From positions 62,001 through 126,000 of the forward strand of contig NZ_AJTN02000230.1 of NCBI RefSeq assembly GCF_000305495.1: a stretch of DNA of 64,000 nt. The letters are read 5' to 3'. The DNA is from Peribacillus psychrosaccharolyticus ATCC 23296 (GTDB lineage Bacteria; Bacillota; Bacilli; Bacillales; DSM-1321). The position numbers and the translations under genes were made by a program. This document shows positions 42,019 to 50,176 of the stretch, in pieces (position 1 is the first letter of the stretch; each line of letters opens with the position of its first letter). The notes below the pieces were generated by a model, which was not told the origin of the DNA, did no database searches, and saw nothing but the letters and a program-made list of their open reading frames with translations.

Positions 42019-42144
42019 TTATTTTTTATATTGATTGTTTTGACTGTTTACTTTGTTTTTTTCCTGTTGTTCACCCGGTCCAGCGTTTCCCTTAACACTT
42101 GCAGCGCTGACCGCACCTTTTGAGGGATTTCGTTTACGTTTCAT
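42019..42144 (-). CDS. yuzL: YuzL-type small protein
   Basis: The 41-residue basic, Asn/Gln-rich peptide begins MKRKRNPSKGAVSAASVKGN. It fits the YuzL family found next to fadM/fadN in bacilli. GGAGGTG lies 8 bases before the ATG. The SAASVKG core resembles small acid-soluble spore peptides, but its function is not established. Confidence 0.75.
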   Translation of the reverse strand: MKRKRNPSKGAVSAASVKGNAGPGEQQEKNKVNSQNNQYKK

Positions 42145-42322
42145 CTTGTATTCACCTCCGCCTTTATTATTTTTTCTAATGCGGGATTATTTACTCAGAT
42201 TCTGCTTAAAGAAATAAATGTAAAAAAATAAACATTTTTTGGTTACTTTTGATTGCGAAATCTTCTGGAATATTTTATATTTGTAATAGGAATAAATTGT
42301 TGATATTTTTTTGAAATAAAAA

Positions 42323-42340
42323 TGAATGAGCATTCATTCA
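42323..42340 (+). promoter_or_regulatory. FadR operator upstream of fadN
   Basis: TGAATGAGCATTCATTCA has the two perfect half-sites (TGAATGA and TCATTCA) of the Bacillus FadR consensus, differing only in two central bases. It lies 26 bp before the fadN start and should repress fadNAE until long-chain acyl-CoA releases FadR. Confidence 0.88.
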
Positions 42341-42366
42341 ATACATTATGTAAGGGGGATTTAAAC

Positions 42367-44750
42367 TTGGTTCGACAAATACGAAAGGCTGCTGTTTTAG
42401 GGTCGGGAGTTATGGGATCAGGGATTGCTGCACACCTTGCGAACATTGGCATTCCAACTTTATTATTGGATATCGTACCTCGTGAACTATCAGAGGATGA
42501 AAAGAAAAAAGGACTTACTATTAATGATAAACAAGTACGTAATCGCTTTAGTCAATCAGCGATTACAAAGCTGCTTAAACAAAAACCAGCTCCACTTACC
42601 TCAAAAAAACACCTTGCGCTTATCGAGGCGGGAAATTTTGAAGATGATTTACAACGATTAAGTGAAGTGGATTGGGTTATAGAAGTTGTGGTTGAAAATC
42701 TTGCAGTTAAGAAGGATGTTTTCACTAAGGTTGATCAATTCCGAAAACCAGGCAGCATCATCAGCTCCAATACATCTGGTATTTCAATTGAGGCCATGGC
42801 AGAAGGACGTTCTGAAGACTTCCAGAAAAATTTCTTAGGCACACATTTCTTTAATCCACCGCGCTATTTGAAACTGCTTGAAGTCATTCCAACGAAAGCA
42901 ACCGATCCAAACGTTCTTACTTTTATGAAACAGTTTGGTGAAGATGTTCTTGGTAAAGGGGTAGTAGAAGCGAAAGACACACCAAACTTCATTGCCAATC
43001 GAATTGGTACGTATGGGTTGCTTGTAACTGTTAGAGAAATGCTGAAAGGCGGTTACAGTGTCGGTGAAGTGGACTCAATAACAGGCCCGCTGATTGGCAG
43101 AGCAAAAAGTGCAACATTCCGTACACTTGATGTGGTCGGACTAGATACCTTTGCACATGTTGCGAAAAACGTGTATGACCAAGTTGACGGCGAAGAAAAA
43201 GACGTATTCACTTTGCCGGATTTCGTAACTAAAATGCTGGATAATGGTTGGTACGGCAGTAAATCTGGTCAAGGATTCTTCCTTAAAAAAGGAAAAGAAA
43301 TTCTTGAATTAGATCCAGAAACATTAGAATATGTTGCAAGGAAAAAATTAAAAGCTCCATCCGTTGAGATGGCGAAACAAGCAAAAGGCCTTGGCAACAA
43401 AATGAAAGCGCTTGTATATAGTGAAGATCGTGCTGGTCAGCTTTTATGGGACATTTTAACTCCGGCTCTTCTCTATTCAGCAGAACTTACGGGAGAAATT
43501 GCTGATGATATCGTTTCTATCGATCAGGCGATGAAGTGGGGCTTTGGATGGTCAACAGGTCCATTTGAAACATGGGATAGCATTGGTCTAGAAAAATCCG
43601 TTTCCCGCCTTGAGCAAGAAGGTAAAAAGGTTCCCCAATGGGTGACTGAAATGTTGGCAAATGGCTTCACTTCTTTCTATAAGGAAGAAGATGGTGTTGT
43701 TTCTTACTATAACAATGGTGAATACAAACCATTGCAGGAAAATCCAAAAGTTATCAATTTAAAACAAATAAAAAACAAAAAGGTGTCATTAAGAAAAATA
43801 GTGGTGCAAGTCTAATTGATATTGGCGACGGCATAGCACTTTTAGAATTCACTTCACCTAATAATGCAATTGGCATGGATATCATTCAAATGATTAATCA
43901 ATCCATTGATGAAGTGGAAGCAAATTATAAAGGGCTTGTGATCGGGAACCAAGGGAAGAACTTCTGTGTTGGCGCGAATATCGCGATGATGCTCATGGAA
44001 GCACAGGATGATAATATCTTTGAACTGGATATGGTCATCACTCAATTCCATAAAGCAATGCTGAAAATTAAATATAGCTCACGTCCAGTTGTTGCTGCCC
44101 CATTTAATATGACACTTGGCGGTGGTGCAGAAGTTTGCTTGCCTGCTGCAAAAATCCAGGCATCAACTGAAACATATATGGGACTTGTCGAAGCGGGTGT
44201 CGGTTTAATTCCAGGAGGCGGCGGAGCAAAAGAGCTTTATGTTAAAACACTGAAAAGCATGCCAAAGAATGTTGAGTTCGATCTTCAAAAAGTCGCGAAT
44301 AACGTCTTTGAATCGATTGCAACCGCGAAGGTATCCACTTCTGGTGAAGAAGCACGCGAAAATAACTTCTTGAATTTTGCCGATGGAATCAGTATTAATC
44401 CTGACCACCTAATTCATGATGCTAAACAGGCTGCTCTTGCTCTCTATGAAGAGGGATATACAGCACCAGCTAAAACCAAGATTCCAGTAGTTGGTGAAAC
44501 AGGTTATGCCGCTCTTCTATTAGGAGCAGAATCTATGAGATTAACAGGTTTCATTTCTGACCATGATATGGTGATCGCGAAGAAATTAGCTTTTGTACTG
44601 GCTGGAGGCTTGGTTCCGTTTGGAACAGAAGTTGATGAGCAGTATATTCTTAACCTAGAAAAAGAAGCGTTCCTAAGCTTAATCCAAATGCCAAAGTCGC
44701 AGCAGCGGATGCAAAATATGCTTGTTAAAGGGAAGCCGTTACGTAACTAA
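42367..44750 (+). pseudogene. fadN: 3-hydroxyacyl-CoA dehydrogenase/enoyl-CoA hydratase FadN, frameshifted
   Basis: The gene reads as two pieces that together span B. subtilis FadN (about 790 residues). Piece one (42367-43815) is the NAD-binding dehydrogenase (LGSGVMGSGIAAHLAN, NFIANRIGTYG). Piece two (in frame from about 43782 to 44750) is the crotonase half (NFCVGANIAMM, LGGGAEVCLPAA, GVGLIPGGGG). One A missing from the A-run at 43777-43781 causes the break: adding it restores IKNKKGVIKKNSGASLIDIG. FadN catalyses the two middle steps of beta-oxidation. The start is TTG 42367, eight bases after AAGGGGG. It is followed by fadA and fadE. The one-base loss may be a sequencing error, because the rest of both halves is well conserved. 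Confidence 0.93.
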
Positions 44751-44787
44751 AATCACTAGCTTACTAGAAAATTTAAGGGGGATCCTC

Positions 44788-45966
44788 ATGAGAGAAGCGG
44801 TAATAGTAGCTGGAGCAAGGACTCCGGTGGGCAAGGCAAAAAAAGGTTCACTTGCCAATGTCCGTCCAGATGACCTAGGGGCTCTTGTTGTAAAAGAAAC
44901 GTTGAAGCGTGCGGGAAATTATGAAGGTACAATTGATGACCTGATCATTGGATGCGCTATGCCTGAAGCTGAGCAAGGGCTGAATATGGCAAGAAATATC
45001 GGTGCGTTAGCTGGTCTTAAGCACGATGTACCGGCCATTACCATTAACCGATATTGTTCAAGCGGATTACAAAGTATAGCTTACGGTGCAGAACGGATTA
45101 TGCTTGGACAAAGTGATACAGTTCTTGCAGGCGGAGCAGAATCAATGAGTCTTGTCCCAATGATGGGCCATGTCACTCGTCCGAACCGTGTGCTTGCTGA
45201 AACGGCACCAGAATATTATATGGGAATGGGGCACACAGCAGAGGAAGTAGCTAGACAGTTTGGTATTTCTCGTGAAGATCAGGATACTTTTGCTGTACGC
45301 AGTCATCAAAAAGCGGCTAAAGCCATCGCTGAAGGAAAGTTCGCTGATGAAATCGTACCAGTTGATGTAACGCTTCGGTCTGTGGGAAAAGATAATCGAT
45401 TACAAGAAAAAACGTTTCAATTCTCACAAGATGAAGGTGTCCGCGAGGGAACTACTTCTCAAATTTTGGGGAAATTACGACCAGCATTCTCTGTTACTGG
45501 ATCGGTTACGGCTGGTAACTCATCACAGACGAGTGATGGAGCTGCCGCGGTTATGGTTATGGACAGTGAAAAAGCGTCATCACTTGGACTTCAAGCGATG
45601 GGCAGATTCCGCTCATTTGCAGTAGCGGGAGTACCTCCGGAAATTATGGGAATTGGTCCTGTGGCAGCTATTCCGAAGGCGCTTAAATTGGCTGGCCTAG
45701 AACTATCTGATATTGGTCTTTTTGAACTGAACGAAGCCTTTGCTTCTCAATCCATCCAGATCATTCGTAAACTTGGCTTGAATGAAGAGATCGTTAATGT
45801 GAACGGCGGCGCTATTGCACTTGGCCATCCGCTTGGCTGTACTGGTGCGAAGTTAACATTGAGTCTATTGCATGAAATGAAACGCAGAAACACTCAATTT
45901 GGGATTGTGACTATGTGTATCGGCGGCGGTATGGGTGCTGCTGGAGTATTTGAACTGTTAGCTTAA
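44788..45966 (+). CDS. fadA: Acetyl-CoA C-acyltransferase FadA
   Basis: The 392-residue thiolase catalyses the last step of beta-oxidation, releasing acetyl-CoA. The acylated Cys90 is in [10 protein letters not shown], the His in [17 protein letters not shown] and the second Cys in [12 protein letters not shown]. Length matches B. subtilis FadA. ATG 44788 follows AAGGGGGATC. It is the second gene of fadNAE and FadN-FadA probably act together. Confidence 0.95.
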   Translation: MREAVIVAGARTPVGKAKKGSLANVRPDDLGALVVKETLKRAGNYEGTIDDLIIGCAMPEAEQGLNMARNIGALAGLKHDVPAITINRYCSSGLQSIAYGAERIMLGQSDTVLAGGAESMSLVPMMGHVTRPNRVLAETAPEYYMGMGHTAEEVARQFGISREDQDTFAVRSHQKAAKAIAEGKFADEIVPVDVTLRSVGKDNRLQEKTFQFSQDEGVREGTTSQILGKLRPAFSVTGSVTAGNSSQTSDGAAAVMVMDSEKASSLGLQAMGRFRSFAVAGVPPEIMGIGPVAAIPKALKLAGLELSDIGLFELNEAFASQSIQIIRKLGLNEEIVNVNGGAIALGHPLGCTGAKLTLSLLHEMKRRNTQFGIVTMCIGGGMGAAGVFELLA

Positions 45967-45993
45967 ATAATAAAATTCAGGAGGTCATTATAT

Positions 45994-47778
45994 ATGTCTA
46001 ATCAAACTGAAAACCTGCTCAAAGGTGGAGCCTTTTTATTAGAAGATATTACGTATGAACAAATGTTTACGCCAGAAGACTATTCAGATGAGCAAAAAAT
46101 GATTGCGAAAACAACTGAGGATTTTGTTCTTAACAAAGTTCTTCCTAAGGTAGAAAAATTAGAAAACCACGAATTTGAAAATTCAGTGGAGCTTCTAAAG
46201 CAAGCTGGAGAACTTGGATTGCTTGGAGCAGATGTACCTGAAGAATACGGCGGACTTGGACTTGATAAAATCAGTTCAGCACTAATTGCTGAAAAAATGG
46301 CGCGCGCCGGCGGTTTCGGTATTACTCATGGTGCCCATGTGGGGATTGGTTCACTGCCAATCGTCCTATTCGGCAACGAGGAGCAAAAGCAAAAATACTT
46401 ACCGGCTCTTGCAAGCGGTGAACTGCTTGCTGCCTATGCACTGACTGAGCCAAGCTCGGGATCAGATGCGTTAGGAGCAAAAACAACGGCTAAACTTAAT
46501 GCAGAAGGTACGCATTACGTGTTGAATGGTGAAAAACAATGGATCACTAACGCTGGCTTTGCAGATGTATTTGTTGTGTATGCAAAAATTGATGGCGATA
46601 AGTTTTCAGCTTTTATCGTTGAACGTAGTTTCTCAGGTGTTTCAACGGGTGCTGAAGAAAAGAAAATGGGCATTAAGAGCTCTTCTACACGGACATTAAT
46701 CCTAGAAGATGCACAGGTGCCGGTTGAGAACCTACTTGGAGAAGCAGGCAGAGGCCATGTGATTGCCTTTAATATTTTAAATATCGGTCGTTATAAGTTA
46801 GGTGTAGGTGTAGTAGGCGGAGCGAAGCGTGCATTTGAACTTGCAGCTGGATATACAAACCAGCGTCAACAGTTCAAAACGCCAATCTCTTCTTTCAATC
46901 TAACAAAAGAAAAACTGGCTACAATGGCTTCTAAAATCTATGCAGCGGAAAGCTCCGTTTACCGTACCGTGGGTCTGTTTGAGCAAAGAATGAGCCAGCT
47001 TTCTGCTGATGAAATCAAAGATGGTAAAGAAGTAGCTAAGTCGATTGCTGAATATGCAATTGAGTGTTCACTCAATAAATTCTTCGCTTCTGAAGTCCTT
47101 GATTATGTGGTTGACGAAGGCGTTCAGCTTCATGGCGGATACGGCTTCATGCAAGAATATGAGATTGAGAGAGCCTACCGTGATTCAAGAATTAATCGTA
47201 TTTTTGAAGGAACAAATGAAATTAACCGTTTACTCGTTCCTGGAACATACCTGAAAAAAGCGCTTAAAGGCGAGCTTCCATTATTCCAGAAGGCACAAGC
47301 TCTTCAAGAGGAATTAATGATGATGATGCCTGAAGAACCTGGTGATGAGCCATTATCACAAGAGAAAATGCTTGTCAGCAACGCCAAAAAAATTGGTATC
47401 TTAGCAGCTGGATTAGCTGCACAAAAGTATGGCAAAGAACTAGATAAAGAGCAAGAAGTTCTTGTGAATATTGCTGATATTGTTTCACTAGCCTATGCTG
47501 CAGAATCGGCTGTACTGCGGACAGAAAAAGCAATCGCTGCAACTGGACTTGAAAAGAACCAACAAAAAGTTCTTTACACAGAAATTTTTGTTCAAGAAGC
47601 ATTTAACCAAATTGAACAGCATGCGAAAGAAACATTGATTGCTGTTGAAACAGGCGATACATTACGGATCATGCTTTCTTCATTCCGTAAATTAACTCGT
47701 CATAACCCAATCAATGTAATTGCGAAGAAACGTGAAGCAGCAGTTAAAATTATTGATGCTGAAAAATTTGTCCTCTAA
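45994..47778 (+). CDS. fadE: Acyl-CoA dehydrogenase FadE
   Basis: The 594-residue FAD enzyme catalyses the first step of beta-oxidation. Conserved segments are AYALTEPSSGSDA and NGEKQWITNAGFADVF (FAD/substrate binding), YTNQRQQFKTPI, and LHGGYGFMQEYEIERAYRDSRINRIFEGTNEINR, where the EGTNEI stretch lies near the active site. The C-terminal 200-residue extension is typical of the FadE/VLCAD group. It closes the fadNAE operon and a terminator follows. Confidence 0.95.
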   Translation: MSNQTENLLKGGAFLLEDITYEQMFTPEDYSDEQKMIAKTTEDFVLNKVLPKVEKLENHEFENSVELLKQAGELGLLGADVPEEYGGLGLDKISSALIAEKMARAGGFGITHGAHVGIGSLPIVLFGNEEQKQKYLPALASGELLAAYALTEPSSGSDALGAKTTAKLNAEGTHYVLNGEKQWITNAGFADVFVVYAKIDGDKFSAFIVERSFSGVSTGAEEKKMGIKSSSTRTLILEDAQVPVENLLGEAGRGHVIAFNILNIGRYKLGVGVVGGAKRAFELAAGYTNQRQQFKTPISSFNLTKEKLATMASKIYAAESSVYRTVGLFEQRMSQLSADEIKDGKEVAKSIAEYAIECSLNKFFASEVLDYVVDEGVQLHGGYGFMQEYEIERAYRDSRINRIFEGTNEINRLLVPGTYLKKALKGELPLFQKAQALQEELMMMMPEEPGDEPLSQEKMLVSNAKKIGILAAGLAAQKYGKELDKEQEVLVNIADIVSLAYAAESAVLRTEKAIAATGLEKNQQKVLYTEIFVQEAFNQIEQHAKETLIAVETGDTLRIMLSSFRKLTRHNPINVIAKKREAAVKIIDAEKFVL

Positions 47779-47789
47779 TCATTAAATCT

Positions 47790-47827
47790 CAAAAGGAGTA
47801 TCCCTGCGGGGGTACTTCTTTTTTTAA
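47790..47827 (+). terminator. Terminator of fadNAE
   Basis: AAGGAGTATCCC pairs with GGGGTACTTCTT, followed by seven Ts. Confidence 0.8.
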
Positions 47828-47949
47828 TTTGTTTAGATACACCACGGTATTTTTTTAGTATGATAGAACATAGAGTCAACGCTGTTTATACAGCTGATTT
47901 TTTGTATTGAAAAGAAAAAACGGGTATTCTATTTGTAGGTGGTGAAAAA

Positions 47950-48306
47950 ATGTCTCTATCATTTTATTGGTATCCTAAATGCAGTACTTGCCGTAATGCA
48001 AAAAAATGGCTTGATCAGCAGGGGTTGGAATATGAAGCGATTCATTTGCTCGAAAATCCGCCATCCAGATCGCAATTGGAAGAGCTGTATCGAACAAGTG
48101 GTTTAGAGTTAAAGAAATTCTTTAATACCAGCGGCCAGAAATACCGGGAACTTGGTTTGAAGGACAAGCTGAAGGATGCAACTGAAGTTGAAATGCTTGA
48201 TATACTAGCTACAGATGGCATGTTGATAAAAAGACCTATTGTATCAGATGGGAATAAAGTAACAGTAGGCTTTAAAGAAGAAGAGTACGCGAAGACCTGG
48301 GGCTGA
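47950..48306 (+). CDS. yusI: ArsC/Spx-family protein YusI
   Basis: The 118-residue thioredoxin-fold protein of the ArsC/Spx family starts SLSFYWYPKCSTCRNAKKWL with a Cys11-x-x-Cys14 pair. KKFFNTSGQKYRELGLKDKL and LIKRPIV are family signatures. It is more like the enzyme-type than the RNA-polymerase-binding Spx; its activity has not been defined. It lies between fadE and gcvH as in B. subtilis. Confidence 0.85.
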   Translation: MSLSFYWYPKCSTCRNAKKWLDQQGLEYEAIHLLENPPSRSQLEELYRTSGLELKKFFNTSGQKYRELGLKDKLKDATEVEMLDILATDGMLIKRPIVSDGNKVTVGFKEEEYAKTWG

Positions 48307-48344
48307 TAAGGCTCTAGTCTACATAATATAGGGGGGAATTCATA

Positions 48345-48728
48345 ATGGCAGCACCAAAGGAATTTCGTTATTCAAAAGAGCATGAATGGGTACAAACAGA
48401 AGGTGAAACGGCAAGAGTTGGAATCACACAGTTCGCTCAGGCTGAACTAGGTGATATCGTTTTTGTTGAGCTTCCGGAAGTAGGCGCTGAATTAAAAGCT
48501 AATGAACCATTTGGCAGCGTTGAATCTGTTAAAACAGTCTCTGAATTGTATGCACCGATCAGCGGCAAAATCATTGCTATTAATGAAGAATTAAATGATA
48601 ACCCTGAGTTCGTTAATGAATCCCCATATGAAAAAGCATGGATGGTCGTTATTGAGCCGGCAGACAAAAGTGAAATTGAAAACTTGATGACTGCGGAACA
48701 ATACGACGAAATGACAAACGAAGGTTAA
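48345..48728 (+). CDS. gcvH: Glycine cleavage system H protein
   Basis: The 127-residue lipoyl carrier has its lipoylated Lys63 in [19 protein letters not shown]. The N-terminal [15 protein letters not shown] is typical. It shuttles the aminomethyl group in glycine cleavage, and in bacilli GcvH also serves as the lipoate relay for 2-oxoacid dehydrogenases, which explains its separation from gcvT/gcvP. AGGGGGGAA precedes the ATG and a terminator follows. Confidence 0.95.
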   Translation: MAAPKEFRYSKEHEWVQTEGETARVGITQFAQAELGDIVFVELPEVGAELKANEPFGSVESVKTVSELYAPISGKIIAINEELNDNPEFVNESPYEKAWMVVIEPADKSEIENLMTAEQYDEMTNEG

Positions 48729-48741
48729 GTTATGTGTGCAG

Positions 48742-48776
48742 GTGGGGAGGGGCATTGCCCTTCTCTGTTTTTTTAT
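48742..48776 (+). terminator. Terminator of gcvH
   Basis: GGAGGGGC and GCCCTTCTC form a tight hairpin with a T-run after it. Confidence 0.7.
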
Positions 48777-48808
48777 TTACACAATCATGAAGAAACAGGT
48801 GATTTGTA

Positions 48809-49150
48809 TTGGAAAACGAATGCTCAGATAAAGTGTTAATTGTTGAAGGAGTGACGGATAAACGAAAAGTCACACAAATTCTTAACGAGAAGCTGGAAAT
48901 TATCTGTACAAATGGGACCATATCTATCACACGGCTTGATGAACTGGTTGATGAGCTGACAGATAAGGATGTCTACATTCTTGTCGATGCTGATGAATCA
49001 GGTGAGAAGCTGCGCAAAAAATTGCTGCGTGAAATGCCGAATGCTTCGCATTTATATATTGATCGAGTGTATCGTCAAGTTGCAGATGCACCTTTACACC
49101 ATTTGGCTGACGTATTATCAGCAGGAAAAATAGAAGTGAAAAGAGGATGA
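48809..49150 (+). CDS. yusF: Toprim-domain protein YusF
   Basis: The 113-residue protein is a stand-alone Toprim domain. The conserved Glu is in LIVEGVTDKRKV and the acidic pair in VYILVDADESGEKLR. Small Toprim proteins of this kind are thought to be nucleases or RNA-processing factors; the target is unknown. The start is TTG 48809, preceded by CAGGTGAT. The next gene (yusE) starts 9 bp after its stop, so they are cotranscribed. Confidence 0.82.
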   Translation: MENECSDKVLIVEGVTDKRKVTQILNEKLEIICTNGTISITRLDELVDELTDKDVYILVDADESGEKLRKKLLREMPNASHLYIDRVYRQVADAPLHHLADVLSAGKIEVKRG

Positions 49151-49159
49151 CTGGATTAC

Positions 49160-49471
49160 ATGAAAGAGTGGACGGAGACTGAATTGAACCTAGCCATTCA
49201 GTGGAAACGAACGTTTTGTTTATACTTATACACCCCGATGTGCGGCACCTGTATGGTCGCTTCTAAAATGATGAATGTATCATTAGAACTACTGCAAGAA
49301 TTGGAATGCGGGAAGATGAACCTAAACTTTATGCAGAAGGTTGCCCATCAATACGAAGTAGAAAGTGTCCCATGCCTGATGTTATTCAAAAATGGAACAC
49401 TAACTAAGAAAATCTACGCCTTTCAATCAGTACCATATCTATATGAAGAATTAAAAACTTTGAACGCTTGA
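49160..49471 (+). CDS. yusE: Thioredoxin-like protein YusE
   Basis: The 103-residue thioredoxin-fold protein has a Cys-Gly-Thr-Cys active site at 28-31 (LYTPMCGTCMVA) and a cis-proline region VESVPCLMLFKNG that carries an additional Cys. It probably acts as a cytosolic disulfide reductase. No signal peptide is present. It is cotranscribed with yusF. Confidence 0.85.
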   Translation: MKEWTETELNLAIQWKRTFCLYLYTPMCGTCMVASKMMNVSLELLQELECGKMNLNFMQKVAHQYEVESVPCLMLFKNGTLTKKIYAFQSVPYLYEELKTLNA

Positions 49472-49507
49472 TCCTTGTCTCCTAGAAGATAAGGATTTTT
49501 TTATATA
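49470..49507 (+). terminator. Terminator of yusFE
   Basis: GATCCTT pairs with AAGGAT around a 14-base loop and six Ts follow. Confidence 0.75.
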
Positions 49508-49514
49508 ATTAACG

Positions 49515-50090
49515 ATTCTGGACAAAACACGCTGAATGGGCGGGGGATTGTCTTCGAAACCTCATTGATTGAAGACTCGAATACTCTGATTCTGCCCGAA
49601 GCTGAATGATCTAGATTTCCTCAATTGAGCAAACTTCCCTTGGTTTTAGCTTTTAAAAATAGAGTAACTTTCTCTTTTTCGTTTTGGATTTTAAAAGTCT
49701 TTTTGTCCTTTTGATGACGCATTCTGTACAAAACACGCTGAATGGGAGGGGGATTGTCTTCAAAACCTCATCGATTGAAGACTCGAATACTCTGATTCTG
49801 CCCAAATTAGGAGTTATTCGGCCCAAACTCAAGATGATTCGGCCCAAACCGGGTTTTATTCGGCCCGAAGCTGAATGATCTCAATTTCCTTAATAGAGTA
49901 AACTTCATTTTCAGCTTTTTAGGTTTTAGCTTTTAAAAATAGAGTAACTTTCTCTTTTTCGTTTGATTTTAAAAGTTTTTTTCTTATTTGATGACGCATT
50001 CTGGACAAAACACGCTGAATGGGAGGGGGATAGCCTAGAAACCTCAGCTATTGAATACTCGAATACTCCGATTCGGCCCGAAGTCATTTC
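49515..50090. repeat. Three long tandem repeat units between yusE and bpr, the second with an expanded 21-bp array
   Basis: Each unit begins ATTCTG(G/T)ACAAAACACGC followed by TGAATGGG, and then GAAGACTCGAATACTC (GAATACTCGAATACTC in unit 3); units begin at 49515, 49721 and 49998. Units one and two end in a conserved AGCTTTTAAAAATAGAGTAAC segment. Unit two is about 70 bp longer because it holds extra 21-bp repeats (ATTCGGCCCAAA type at 49795, 49816, 49837, 49858). The third unit is cut short before the bpr terminator. Short frames across the units are not supported as genes. Confidence 0.8.
49795..49878. repeat. Four tandem 21-bp repeats inside the second unit
   Basis: ATTCTGCCCAAA, ATTCGGCCCAAAC, ATTCGGCCCAAAC and ATTCGGCCCGAAG start at 49795, 49816, 49837 and 49858, exactly 21 bp apart, with variable 3' halves. 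The period and the conserved-plus-variable design are like the 21-bp array upstream of desK. Confidence 0.8.
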
Positions 50091-50132
50091 AACCTCATAT
50101 TCAGCAGCGTCGACACTTCACTATAAAGTTAA

Positions 50133-50172
50133 AAAAACCGCATACCCAGTTTAGTAACGGGTATGCGGCGGT
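50133..50172 (-). terminator. Terminator of bpr
   Basis: CCGCATACCC pairs with GGGTATGCGG. On the minus strand it is followed by a run of Ts (plus-strand A-run at 50131-50137). Confidence 0.85.
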
Positions 50173-50176
50173 ATGC

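Noticed and set aside
43816-44750. Second half of fadN as an independent enoyl-CoA hydratase gene
   Set aside because: There is no ribosome site before ATG 43875, and conserved FadN residues lie upstream of that ATG in the same frame.
49684-49878. 64-codon frame rich in IRPK repeats between yusE and bpr
   Set aside because: It is a translation of the 21-bp repeats (7 codons per unit); no ribosome site.
49963-50154. 63-codon frame in the third long repeat unit
   Set aside because: It is the same repeat-derived reading as 49684-49878 and runs into the bpr terminator.
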